DNA of 10,000 nt from Zymomonas sp. (GTDB lineage: Bacteria; Pseudomonadota; Alphaproteobacteria; Sphingomonadales; Sphingomonadaceae): NCBI RefSeq assembly GCF_020216885.1, contig NZ_JAIWON010000050.1:1-10000 (forward strand). Direction: 5' to 3'. The position numbers were made by a program, and so were the translations under genes. Numbering within the stretch: the first letter of the stretch is position 1; every line of letters begins with the position of its first letter. The notes under the pieces are model-generated. The model had not been told where the DNA came from. It saw nothing but the letters and a program-made list of their open reading frames with translations, and did not search any database. Positions 1-6,715 of the stretch are shown in pieces.

Positions 1-206
1 TTATTATACAGGGCGAAAGTGACGAAGTCGTCACCGGTTCAGCGGTTCAAAAATTAGTCGATAAATTGCGGACGCAAAAACACATTACGATTGATCAGGC
101 TATTATCCCGGGCGCTAATCATTTCTTTCAAAATGAAATGCCGGAATTGATGAAATCAGTCGATGATTATCTGGATATGAGATTGAAAGCCGATCTCGGA
201 CAATAA
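1..206 (+). CDS. Alpha/beta hydrolase, C-terminal part (partial)
   Basis: This is the 3' end of a gene that starts outside the window; the reading frame begins at base 3 and gives 67 residues before TAA at 204-206. The visible part starts with IIQGESDEVV and later has PGANHFF. In alpha/beta hydrolases of the COG2945 (dienelactone hydrolase-like) type, the Asp after the G-E-x motif and the His in the G-A-x-H-F-F motif are the second and third members of the catalytic triad; both are present. The nucleophile Ser lies upstream and cannot be seen, so substrate and activity are unknown. It has a normal C-terminus (helix ending in KADLGQ) and is followed 12 bases later by a strong hairpin. The family call rests on a short segment but the two motifs are characteristic. 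Confidence 0.75.
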   Translation, partial: IIQGESDEVVTGSAVQKLVDKLRTQKHITIDQAIIPGANHFFQNEMPELMKSVDDYLDMRLKADLGQ

Positions 207-218
207 AAATAAGGCAAA

Positions 219-263
219 AGGTAACCATATAGGGCTAGATCACAGCTTCTATATGGCTTACCT
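219..263 (+). other. Long near-perfect hairpin, function unknown
   Basis: Bases 219-232 (AGGTAACCATATAG) pair with 249-263 with only one bulged base (C257). The pairing continues through GGCT (233-236) against AGCT (244-247), with one G-U pair and one bulged base (T248). The result is about 18 base pairs closed by the 7-base loop AGATCAC. It begins 12 bases after the hydrolase stop codon. No T-tract follows (GCGGCCTC comes next), so it is not a canonical intrinsic terminator. It could stabilise the hydrolase mRNA 3' end, be part of a small RNA, or be a copy of a dispersed palindromic repeat. Confidence 0.6.
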
Positions 264-373
264 GCGGCCTCTATCCTGCCTCAATTTTACACTTGGCTTA
301 TGTCAATTAGATGACTGATATCTAAAAAGATTTCGCCTCGATTTCGGCGCAACTTTATTTTTCTTAAAAAAAT

Positions 374-379
374 TATAAT
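374..379 (+). promoter_or_regulatory. Consensus -10 box for the decarboxylase gene
   Basis: TATAAT at 374-379 matches the sigma-70 -10 consensus exactly and sits in a very AT-rich stretch (about 355-380) that could act as an UP-like element. No good -35 hexamer is seen 16-18 bases upstream. Transcription would start near 386, giving a leader of about 135 bases before the TTG start at 522. A weaker alternative with TTGGCT near 295 exists but lacks a good -10. Confidence 0.5.
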
Positions 380-420
380 TACCTATAGACAAGCCAATAA
401 TCTTCTTTACATCCTGACAT

Positions 421-516
421 TCGCTTTTTAAAAGCGACGTCCGCTGCCCCATGGGACTTCCAACCGCAAGGCAGCTTTTTACTCTTAGTCTTGCCACCCT
501 ACCCTCTGGAGGTCCC
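421..516 (+). promoter_or_regulatory. Structured 5' leader that can mask the SD of the decarboxylase
   Basis: Several pairings stand out. (1) TCGCTTTT (421-428) and AAAAGCGA (430-437) are a perfect inverted repeat. (2) GGGACTTCC (453-461) pairs over nine contiguous positions, one of them G-U, with GGAGGTCCC (508-516), which contains the Shine-Dalgarno GGAGG (508-512). (3) GCAAGGC (466-472) pairs with GTCTTGC (488-494) inside that arm and is compatible with it. (4) GCTGCC (443-448) pairs with GGCAGC (470-475), directly followed by five T (476-480), a terminator-like fold that excludes pairing 3. This is the layout of a leader that switches between a ribosome-accessible form and a masked or terminated one. 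Established knowledge: alphaproteobacterial ornithine decarboxylase genes are often preceded by the conserved speF RNA motif. Whether this is a member is inference; I could not align it. Confidence 0.6.
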
Positions 517-521
517 TTGAA

Positions 522-1703
522 TTGCACAATCATCATAGCGCGCTGGGGTTAGCTACTTCTCTTCGTCCGGTTGAACCGGTTACCCTTATCCGCCCTCATG
601 CAGCCCATCGGGCAGCCCGCTTCTTTATTGAAAAATTTGCGGGAAAGACGATGTATGCGGTAAAGGCCAATCCGTCACCGGCGCTTATTCGTAGTTTATG
701 GGATGCAGGTATCACGCAATATGACGTCGCTTCAGCCAATGAAGTGCGTCTGGTGCGTCATTTGTTACCAGATGCAACCCTGTGCTTTATGAATCCGGTA
801 AAAGCTGAGGAAGTCATCCGCGAGGCCTATTTTGAACATGGCGTTCGGGCATTTTCTCTCGATAATCAGGATGAGTTGGATAAAATCCTGCGGGCAACCG
901 ATTATGCCAAGGATTTGACGCTCTGCGTTCGACTTCGCGTCTCTTCGGATCATTCCAAATTAAGCCTTGCTTCCAAATTTGGCATTGATCCTGCCCAATC
1001 AGCCTCCTTACTGATGGCCGCCCGTCAGGCTTCGGATTCTCTTGGCATTTGCTTCCATGTTGGCAGTCAGGCGATGTCTCCCCAAGCCTATATTCAGGCG
1101 ATGGAACTGGCGCGTGATGCTATTGTTCAGGCAGGTGTTACCGTCGATGTTATTGATGTCGGTGGCGGTTTTCCGTCGATTTATCCTGATTTGGAACCCC
1201 AAAATCTGGAAAATTATTTTCATAGCATCCACGAAGCCTTTGAATCTCTGCCTATTTCTTACTCGGCTGAATTATGGGCTGAACCGGGACGCGCTCTTTC
1301 CGCTGAATATTCCAGCCTGATTGTTCGGGTTGAAAGACGACGCGGCACTGATCTTTATATCAATGATGGGGCTTATGGCGCTTTGTTTGACGCAGCCCAT
1401 CTGGATTGGCGTTTTCCGGTAAAACTCTTGCGGGCGGAATCCAATCAGGCACGCGATATCAATTTCAGTTTTTATGGCCCCACCTGCGATGACATGGATT
1501 ATATGGCGGGTCCTTTCCCGCTACCTGCGGATGTCAAAGTCGGTGACTATATCGAAATCGGGATGCTTGGCGCTTATGGAAATGCAATGCGAACCGAATT
1601 TAACGGTTTTACGCCCAGCATGACCGTGATAGCCGACGATCAGCCCATGGCCAGCCTTTATAATGACACTGGCGATCATCAGCATAGCATCGCTATGCGT
1701 TAA
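522..1703 (+). CDS. Ornithine (or lysine/ornithine) decarboxylase, PLP fold-type III
   Basis: Decarboxylates ornithine to putrescine (possibly lysine to cadaverine), the entry step of polyamine synthesis in the cytoplasm. The 393-residue protein has the Orn/Lys/DAP/Arg decarboxylase (group IV) layout: an alanine racemase-like barrel with YAVKAN, where K48 should carry PLP; HVGSQ (H179); the phosphate-binding DVGGGFPS glycine loop; EPGR at 254-257; and a C-terminal beta domain with GPTCDDMD, where C322 and D323 are the active-site Cys and substrate-binding Asp contributed across the dimer. GPTCD fits ornithine or lysine decarboxylase better than diaminopimelate decarboxylase (usually GPxCES). 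The start is TTG at 522 because GGAGG (508-512) is correctly spaced and an in-frame stop (486-488) leaves no earlier candidate start. The neighbouring deoxyhypusine synthase-like gene supports a polyamine role. Substrate preference cannot be read from sequence. Confidence 0.88.
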   Translation: MHNHHSALGLATSLRPVEPVTLIRPHAAHRAARFFIEKFAGKTMYAVKANPSPALIRSLWDAGITQYDVASANEVRLVRHLLPDATLCFMNPVKAEEVIREAYFEHGVRAFSLDNQDELDKILRATDYAKDLTLCVRLRVSSDHSKLSLASKFGIDPAQSASLLMAARQASDSLGICFHVGSQAMSPQAYIQAMELARDAIVQAGVTVDVIDVGGGFPSIYPDLEPQNLENYFHSIHEAFESLPISYSAELWAEPGRALSAEYSSLIVRVERRRGTDLYINDGAYGALFDAAHLDWRFPVKLLRAESNQARDINFSFYGPTCDDMDYMAGPFPLPADVKVGDYIEIGMLGAYGNAMRTEFNGFTPSMTVIADDQPMASLYNDTGDHQHSIAMR

Positions 1704-1709
1704 ATGCCT

Positions 1710-1738
1710 TTGTCATGAAATAATGCTTTTTCTACATT
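1710..1738 (+). promoter_or_regulatory. Sigma-70-type promoter for the deoxyhypusine synthase-like gene
   Basis: TTGTCA (1710-1715, five of six matches to the -35 consensus) is followed after exactly 17 bases by TACATT (1733-1738, four of six matches to the -10). The start of transcription would be near 1745, giving a 40-base leader that contains GGAG at 1771-1774. The second polyamine gene may therefore be expressed independently of the decarboxylase and its leader control. Confidence 0.5.
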
Positions 1739-1784
1739 AAAACATCTTCTGACTATACCGGATTCCAAGCGGAGTTTCTTTATT

Positions 1785-2837
1785 ATGACGGATTCCAAAA
1801 CAAACGATCAGCGCAAAGCTGAACTATTGTCGAAAACAGTCGAACATATCGACATTCGCAGCTTTGACGCTCGCCCGATTATTGATGCTATGGGCAAGAT
1901 GAGCTTCACCAGCCGTGATCTGGCACGGGCAACCGATATCTATAACCAGATGTTGGCTGACCCAAAATGCACCATCTTTCTTGTCATTGCCGGTTCAACT
2001 TCGGCGGGTGGCTGCATGGATGCTTATGCTGAATTGCTGCGATCCAATATGATTGATGGTGTCGTTGCCACCGGTGCTTCGATTGTTGATATGGATTTCT
2101 TCGAAGGCTTGGGTCACAAACATTATCAGGCTCTGGAAGTGCCTGATGATATGACGCTGCGTTCGCTCTATATTGACCGTATCTACGATACCTATATTGA
2201 CGAAGAACAGCTTCAGGATTGCGATAATACCATTTATAAAATCGCAGAATCCCTGAATCCGGGCGGTTACTCCAGCCGTGCCTTCATCCGTGAAATGGGT
2301 CGTTATCTCTCAAAACATGGCAAAAAAGAAAACAGCCTTGTAAAATTGGCCTATGAACATGATGTGCCAATCTTCTGCCCGGCTTTTGTTGATTCTTCTG
2401 CTGGTTTCGGTCTGGTAAAACATCAGGTTGAACGCATCCGTGACAAAAAACCTTATGTCATGCTGGATGCAGCCGCCGATTTCCGCGAATTGACCGATAT
2501 CAAAATTGAAGCTGGCACGACCGGCCTGTTGATGATCGGTGGCGGCGTTCCGAAAAACTTTGTGCAGGATACGGTTGTTTGCGCTGAAGTGCTTGGCCAT
2601 GAAGATATCGAAATGCACAAATATGCCGTTCAGATCACGGTTGCTGATGTTCGCGACGGCGCCTGCTCTTCCTCTACGCTGAAGGAAGCCGCCAGCTGGG
2701 GTAAAGTCGATACGGCTCTGGAACAGATGGTTTATGCCGAAGCCGGTTCAGTCTTGCCGTTATTGGCCTCTGATGCATGGCATCGCGGTTTTTGGAAAAA
2801 CCGTGAACCCCGCGCATGGAGCAAGTTGTTCGACTAA
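1785..2837 (+). CDS. Deoxyhypusine synthase-family protein, probable homospermidine-forming enzyme
   Basis: Family members use NAD to move an aminobutyl group from spermidine, or a related donor, to an amine acceptor through a lysine imine. The 350-residue protein is full length for the family and carries recognisable blocks: STSAGGCMDAY followed by DGVVATGAS in the NAD-binding region, the VPIFCPAFVDSSAG block, and near the C-terminus EAASWGK followed by the YAEAGSVLPLL block. The Lys of SWGK (about K307) aligns with the catalytic lysine of human deoxyhypusine synthase (EAVSWGK). Bacteria lack eIF5A, the eukaryotic protein substrate, so the acceptor is expected to be a small amine. Putrescine, the likely product of the upstream decarboxylase, is the obvious candidate and would yield homospermidine; that is inference. 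Start ATG 1785 has GGAG at 1771-1774. A terminator follows 29 bases after the stop. Confidence 0.85.
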   Translation: MTDSKTNDQRKAELLSKTVEHIDIRSFDARPIIDAMGKMSFTSRDLARATDIYNQMLADPKCTIFLVIAGSTSAGGCMDAYAELLRSNMIDGVVATGASIVDMDFFEGLGHKHYQALEVPDDMTLRSLYIDRIYDTYIDEEQLQDCDNTIYKIAESLNPGGYSSRAFIREMGRYLSKHGKKENSLVKLAYEHDVPIFCPAFVDSSAGFGLVKHQVERIRDKKPYVMLDAAADFRELTDIKIEAGTTGLLMIGGGVPKNFVQDTVVCAEVLGHEDIEMHKYAVQITVADVRDGACSSSTLKEAASWGKVDTALEQMVYAEAGSVLPLLASDAWHRGFWKNREPRAWSKLFD

Positions 2838-2866
2838 AGCGAAGAAAAGAATTTTCATTTCTTGCG

Positions 2867-2894
2867 AAAAAAGCTGCCTTTGGCAGCTTTTTTT
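2867..2894 (+). terminator. Intrinsic terminator of the polyamine locus
   Basis: GCTGCC (2873-2878) and GGCAGC (2882-2887) form a perfect stem around a TTT loop, followed by seven T (2888-2894). Six A (2867-2872) in front extend the stem against the T-tract, so it could also work on the minus strand. It separates the deoxyhypusine synthase-like gene from the lipid transport operon. Confidence 0.92.
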
Positions 2895-2913
2895 GTCTCT
2901 TTATCGCTACTTT

Positions 2914-2980
2914 TCGATAGTTGGATTTTTTATTTTCACTTCTTGGAAGTTATTTATTAAAAGTTTTTTGCGACTATCGA
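2914..2980. repeat. 8-bp inverted repeat upstream of the mla-type operon
   Basis: TCGATAGT (2914-2921) and ACTATCGA (2973-2980) are exact inverted copies 51 bases apart in the otherwise AT-rich stretch before mlaE. No convincing sigma-70 promoter was found in 2895-3019. The pair could be an operator with two half-sites or simple chance. Confidence 0.3.
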
Positions 2981-3019
2981 CTTGCTGTTTCTTTCAATCT
3001 GGCTCATGGTTTGCACGAC

Positions 3020-4120
3020 ATGACTGGTTCTGATGATTTTAGCTTCGAGATAAACGGGGATCAACTTGCCTTGCAGGGTGCGTTGACGCTTGCCCATCTC
3101 GATAGCTTGTCGAATAGACTGCAAACGCTTTCTACTGTAAAAGTAATCGACCTTTCAAATCTGCACCGGATGGATACAGCTGGCGCATGGTTGGTGCATA
3201 AGCTGGCACAAAACAATAATGCCGAGGTCAAAGGAACGAATAGCGCTGTTGCGCATATCCTCGATCAAATATCGCATTATGACCGCCCGCTTGCTCCTGA
3301 ACCCAAACATGTATCCCCCTTGATCTATACTTTAACAGGGGTTGGTAAAAATACCGTCCATGTGTGGTATACGATTGTTGGACTGGTCAATTTTTTTGGC
3401 GCCCTGCTTGTCAGTATCTGGCACACTATCTGCCATCCCAGCCGACTGCGCCTGACGGCCATTATCTGCCAAATGGAAACCGTCGGCGTGAATGCTTTGG
3501 CCATTGTCGGCTTGATGAGCATCCTTGTCGGGGTTGTGATCGCTCAACAAGGGGCGGTTCAATTGCGACAATTTGGGGCGGAAATCTATTCTATCAATCT
3601 AGTCGGACGGCTTTCCTTTCGTGAATTAGGTGTTTTGATGACGGCTATTATGGTCGCCGGTCGTTCTGGTTCGGCTTTTGCGGCACAAATTGGCTCAATG
3701 AATCTGGCTGAAGAAATCGACGCGATGCGCATTATCGGCGTTTCGCCTATGGAAAGTTTGGTTTTGCCACGTTTTCTAGCCAGCATCATTATGATGCCCC
3801 TTCTTGGCTTTTATGCAACGATCGCTGCCGTCATTGGTGGCGGGTTGCTTTGCTGGACAGTTCTCGATATTCCGCCCACAACATTTTTTACGCGGTTAAG
3901 AGAGGTTATCCCTTACACTGATGTCGCCGTCGGTTTAGTCAAAGCACCTATTTTCGGGGCATTGATTGCGATTGCCGGATGTTTCCAAGGCACACAGGTC
4001 AAGGGTAACGCCGAACAACTCGGCTATTGCACGACAAAGGCCGTTGTTCATTCCATCTTTTTGGTTATCGTTCTTGATGCCTTCTTTGCCGTATTCTTTT
4101 CAGAGATAGGCTGGGTATGA
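3020..4120 (+). CDS. mlaE: MlaE-type lipid transport permease with N-terminal STAS domain
   Basis: Permease of an MCE/Mla ABC transporter that moves phospholipids or related lipids between the inner and outer membrane. Residues about 1-95 form a soluble STAS domain (FSFEINGD, IDLSNLHRMDTAGAWLV), equivalent to separate MlaB in E. coli, fused here to the permease. The remaining 270 residues are a classic MlaE domain with five to six hydrophobic segments and the conserved RELGVLMTAIMVAGRSGSAFAAQIGSM stretch, EEIDAMRI, and a terminal LDAFFAVFF helix. The ATG at 3020 was chosen because the STAS fold begins directly after it; the frame stays open upstream to TTG at 2921, but that extension looks unlike the domain. 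No clear Shine-Dalgarno precedes 3020, so the start is uncertain. The stop overlaps the ATPase start (ATGA, 4117-4120), indicating translational coupling. Confidence 0.9.
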   Translation: MTGSDDFSFEINGDQLALQGALTLAHLDSLSNRLQTLSTVKVIDLSNLHRMDTAGAWLVHKLAQNNNAEVKGTNSAVAHILDQISHYDRPLAPEPKHVSPLIYTLTGVGKNTVHVWYTIVGLVNFFGALLVSIWHTICHPSRLRLTAIICQMETVGVNALAIVGLMSILVGVVIAQQGAVQLRQFGAEIYSINLVGRLSFRELGVLMTAIMVAGRSGSAFAAQIGSMNLAEEIDAMRIIGVSPMESLVLPRFLASIIMMPLLGFYATIAAVIGGGLLCWTVLDIPPTTFFTRLREVIPYTDVAVGLVKAPIFGALIAIAGCFQGTQVKGNAEQLGYCTTKAVVHSIFLVIVLDAFFAVFFSEIGWV

Positions 4121-4908
4121 GCGATTCTGATATTATCCAGATCCGAGGCCTCAAAAACAGCTTCGGTAGTCAGGTCGTGCATGACGGGGTTGATCTCGAC
4201 GTAAAACGGGGTGAAATTCTAGGCCTTGTTGGGGGATCGGGAACGGGTAAATCTGTTTTGCTGCGCTCGATTATCGGTTTGCAGCAACCTGTAGCCGGCT
4301 CAATCAAGGTTCTAGGCCATGAAATGATTGGCAAAGATCCGCTCACTATGCGGATGGTCAGTCGGCATTGGGGCGTTCTCTTTCAAGAAAGTGCGCTGTT
4401 TTCGACCCTGAATATTACTGAAAATGTCAAAGTGCCACTGCGGGAATATTATCCCGAACTAGGTGACTCTCTGCTAGATCAAATCGCTGGCTATAAAATT
4501 GCCATGACCGATCTTCCCGAGGATGTCGGAATAAAATTTAATTCCGAATTATCGGGCGGTATGCGGAAAAGAGCCGGATTAGCACGCGCTTTGGCATTAG
4601 ATCCTGATTTATTATTTTTGGATGAGCCGACGTCAGGCCTCGATCCGGTCAGTGCAGATGCGATTGATGCTCTTATTTTGGGGCTTCGTAAGATGCTGGG
4701 GTTAACCGTTTTCATGATTACGCATGATCTCGACAGCCTTTATAATATTTGTGATCGCGTCGCTGTCTTGGCTGACAAGAAAGTTCTGGCCGTCGATACG
4801 GTTGAAAATCTGACCAAGCTCGATCATCCGTGGATAAAACGTTACTTCAATGGCCCCCGTGGTCGGGCAGCGGCGGAGTCTTTTGAAGCCAGAAAGACGG
4901 GAGCATAA
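4117..4908 (+). CDS. mlaF: MlaF-type ABC transporter ATPase
   Basis: Cytoplasmic ATPase that powers the MlaE permease. The 263-residue protein has all ABC motifs: Walker A GGSGTGKS (39-46), Q-loop LFQES, signature LSGGM (145-149), Walker B LLFLDEP with D169 and E170, a D-loop SGLDP, and the switch His in MITHD (H203). The LSGGMRKRAGLARAL version is typical of MlaF/Ttg2A-like ATPases. The C-terminus ends in a region with GPRGRAA, matching the MlaF C-terminal extension of the family. ATG 4117 lies within the mlaE stop (ATGA), so no separate ribosome site is needed. Length is normal and no motif is missing. Confidence 0.95.
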   Translation: MSDSDIIQIRGLKNSFGSQVVHDGVDLDVKRGEILGLVGGSGTGKSVLLRSIIGLQQPVAGSIKVLGHEMIGKDPLTMRMVSRHWGVLFQESALFSTLNITENVKVPLREYYPELGDSLLDQIAGYKIAMTDLPEDVGIKFNSELSGGMRKRAGLARALALDPDLLFLDEPTSGLDPVSADAIDALILGLRKMLGLTVFMITHDLDSLYNICDRVAVLADKKVLAVDTVENLTKLDHPWIKRYFNGPRGRAAAESFEARKTGA

Positions 4909-4918
4909 GGAATAGATC

Positions 4919-5866
4919 ATGGAAACCCGCTCCAATTATATCCTTGTTGGAAGTATTACACTGATATTGCTGGCACTTATTGCCACAGTTTTGGTCTGGA
5001 TAGGCCGTGTTTCTGGAACGGAAACGCATCAGTATGATATCTTTTTCCATCAATCCGTCGATGGCTTGGCAAAAGGCAGCTCGGTTACCTATTCCGGCGT
5101 TCCTTCCGGTCAGGTGAAAGAAATCAAGCTGTTACCCAATAACCCTGATTTCGTTCGGGTCAGAATTAGCCTGAATGCCGATACGCCGGTTCTTGAAGGT
5201 ACAACGGCTACTATTTCTAGCATGGGCTTTTCCGGTGTCAGCCAGATCACCTTGGCGGGGGGCGTCTCCGGTGCAAAACCGATTGAAAATCACGGGCCTT
5301 TTGGCGTTCCGGTTATTCCGACAAAACCGGGGGCTTTAGGACAGTTGTTGAATAGCGCACCGCAGCTTCTCGAACGAATTACGACGCTGACCGAACGGAT
5401 GAGCGATCTTCTGAACGATCACAACCAACGTTCTATTGCGCGTATATTGGACAATATGAATACGTTATCCGGTAATCTCGCTAATCAATCACCTAAAATG
5501 CGGCAAATCATGGATGATGCCCATCATGCTTTGGTGAATTTAAGCGATGCGGGTCAACAGATTTCAGAATTAGCCCAGACCACCAATAATACGGTCAAGC
5601 AGGACATCCATCCCGCTACGGCACATTTAAAAGAAACGGTCATGGCTGCTCGTGACAGTATGCAAAATCTGAATGATATGCTTTTGGATGCGCGCCCCGG
5701 GGTTCATCATTTCTCAAATGAAACCATGCCCCAATTTGATCAGCTTGTGCACGACCTGCATGATATGATTGGCAGTATGTCTTCCTTAACTGACCGCATT
5801 AACCAGACGGGTGCCGAGGGGATGTTAAAAGGCCAGTCACTGCCCGATTATAAGCCAAAGGATTAG
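4919..5866 (+). CDS. mlaD: MCE-domain lipid-binding protein, MlaD type
   Basis: Substrate-binding subunit anchored in the inner membrane and facing the periplasm; MCE domains assemble as hexameric rings with a lipid-conducting pore. Residues 7-29 form one transmembrane helix, about 38-115 are the MCE domain (VDGLAKGSSVTYSGVPSGQVKEI, later SSMGFSGVSQITL), and about 140-300 form a long polar, probably helical C-terminal region rich in Asn, Asp, Gln and Met with repeated heptad-like spacing. At 315 residues it is clearly longer than E. coli MlaD (about 180) and closer to the longer MCE proteins found with PqiC-type lipoproteins. AAGGA (4907-4911) is well placed before ATG 4919. Ten bases separate it from the ATPase gene. 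Confidence 0.92.
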   Translation: METRSNYILVGSITLILLALIATVLVWIGRVSGTETHQYDIFFHQSVDGLAKGSSVTYSGVPSGQVKEIKLLPNNPDFVRVRISLNADTPVLEGTTATISSMGFSGVSQITLAGGVSGAKPIENHGPFGVPVIPTKPGALGQLLNSAPQLLERITTLTERMSDLLNDHNQRSIARILDNMNTLSGNLANQSPKMRQIMDDAHHALVNLSDAGQQISELAQTTNNTVKQDIHPATAHLKETVMAARDSMQNLNDMLLDARPGVHHFSNETMPQFDQLVHDLHDMIGSMSSLTDRINQTGAEGMLKGQSLPDYKPKD

Positions 5867-5871
5867 GTATT

Positions 5872-6498
5872 ATGGATTATCGTTATACTTCAGCCTTGAT
5901 ACTGCCTCTGGCGGCGCTTTTGACGGCGGGATGTGTTAATCTCGGAAATAATAAACCGCCTAAAAATTTGCTTACGCTGACCTCCTCTGCGGCACCGGCA
6001 GCCAATAGTGACCTGACACAGAATAAACCCCTGTTGTTGGTAGTGCCCCCTGCGGTGCCTGCGGAATTAAAGGTAACCCGTATTCCGGTGACAACCAGTC
6101 CGACAACGGTTGCCTATTTAACGGATGGTGTTTGGGTTGATTTACCCTCCCGTCTATTCAGCAATATTTTGTCGACGACCATTGCCAGCCATAATCACTT
6201 TATGGTTGTCAATTATCGGGCAGCGACGGGTGCCGCTTACCATTTGACGGGCAATTTAACGGCTTTTGGCTTGGATGCGCAACATCATCAGATTGTGGTG
6301 AGCTATGATGCCTTTTTACGCGGCAGCAAAGATCACCGAACAGAAACGGTTACCAGTCGTCATTTTGAAATCAGACAACCCGCTCAAAAACAAGATGCGG
6401 TCAGTGTCGCTAATAATTTGAATACAGCGGCCAACCAAATGGCTGGGCAAGTGGCAGATTGGTTAGATCAACAACAGGTAACCGCCCCGGCCTCCTGA
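5872..6498 (+). CDS. PqiC-type ABC transport auxiliary lipoprotein
   Basis: Probable outer-membrane lipoprotein partner of the MCE protein, from the ABC-type transport auxiliary lipoprotein family (PqiC/DUF330-like, PF03886). Residues 1-20 are a signal peptide with a hydrophobic core, and the lipobox LTAGC places the lipidated cysteine at 21. Family-like features follow: a YxL-like segment after a low-complexity linker (NLLTLTSS), a central block with TRIPVTTSPTTVAYLTDGVWVDLPSRLFSNIL, and an alternating beta-rich C-terminal half (VVSYDAFLRG). Residue after Cys21 is Val, not Asp, consistent with export to the outer membrane. AAAGGA (5857-5862) precedes the ATG; the gap to mlaD is five bases, so it closes the operon. 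Sequence is divergent, but lipobox, length (208) and position support the call. Confidence 0.82.
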   Translation: MDYRYTSALILPLAALLTAGCVNLGNNKPPKNLLTLTSSAAPAANSDLTQNKPLLLVVPPAVPAELKVTRIPVTTSPTTVAYLTDGVWVDLPSRLFSNILSTTIASHNHFMVVNYRAATGAAYHLTGNLTAFGLDAQHHQIVVSYDAFLRGSKDHRTETVTSRHFEIRQPAQKQDAVSVANNLNTAANQMAGQVADWLDQQQVTAPAS

Positions 6499-6561
6499 AA
6501 ATAGCTTTTTTGGGATCACGGCTTTCTTTTTATGCTGTATCACGTTAAGAGCGCGTAAGTC

Positions 6562-6607
6562 TCGGTAGTTTCGGCTGCCGAAGACGCTTTTACCTGTCGG
6601 TATTTTT
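6562..6607 (+). terminator. Possible weak terminator region after the lipid transport operon
   Basis: TCGGTAG (6562-6568) pairs with CTGCCGA (6575-6581) including one G-U pair; an overlapping alternative is TTCGG/CCGAA (6570-6574 with 6578-6582). Just downstream, TACC (6591-6594) and GGTA (6599-6602) form a short stem followed by five T (6603-6607). None is a textbook terminator, but this is the only candidate between the operon and infA. The remaining bases of the 217-base gap carry only AT-rich sequence and the hairpin at 6674-6690. Confidence 0.3.
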
Positions 6608-6673
6608 AGCATTTTTGTGCATTATCTTTTGTAAAAGCCTGATGTTAAAAATTCGGCTAAATTTGAAACTTTG

Positions 6674-6690
6674 GCAGAATCCCATTCTGC
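6674..6690 (+). promoter_or_regulatory. Perfect hairpin in the infA 5' leader
   Basis: GCAGAAT (6674-6680) and ATTCTGC (6684-6690) form a seven-base-pair perfect stem around CCC. It ends 14 bases before the Shine-Dalgarno AGAGG (6705-6709) of infA and has no T-tract, so it is not a terminator. It may affect leader stability or ribosome access. Confidence 0.4.
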
Positions 6691-6715
6691 TTGTCAAAAA
6701 TTAAAGAGGCTTCAT

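Noticed and set aside
253..318. 21-codon open frame starting inside the hairpin at 219-263
   Set aside because: No Shine-Dalgarno, its start codon is buried in the stem, and the peptide is not recognisable.
334..349. CGCC/GGCG stem followed by T-rich sequence as a hydrolase terminator
   Set aside because: Only four base pairs with an eight-base loop, and the T-rich run begins several bases later; it more likely lies in the upstream AT-rich promoter region.
451..552. Small open frame (33 codons, ATG at 451) overlapping the decarboxylase start, possible leader peptide
   Set aside because: No ribosome site before 451 and the bases are better explained by the pairing with 508-516; kept in mind only as an alternative control mode.
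1682..1698. GCATAGC/GCTATGC hairpin at the end of the decarboxylase gene as a terminator
   Set aside because: No T-tract follows (GTTAAATGCC), and the sequence codes for the last residues of the protein.
2921..3019. N-terminal extension of the permease from TTG 2921
   Set aside because: No ribosome site, and the added 33 residues do not belong to the STAS fold, which starts right after the Met at 3020.
4526..4547. Seven-base inverted repeat TCGGAAT/ATTCCGA within mlaF
   Set aside because: Lies in coding sequence just before the ABC signature with an eight-base loop; consistent with chance.
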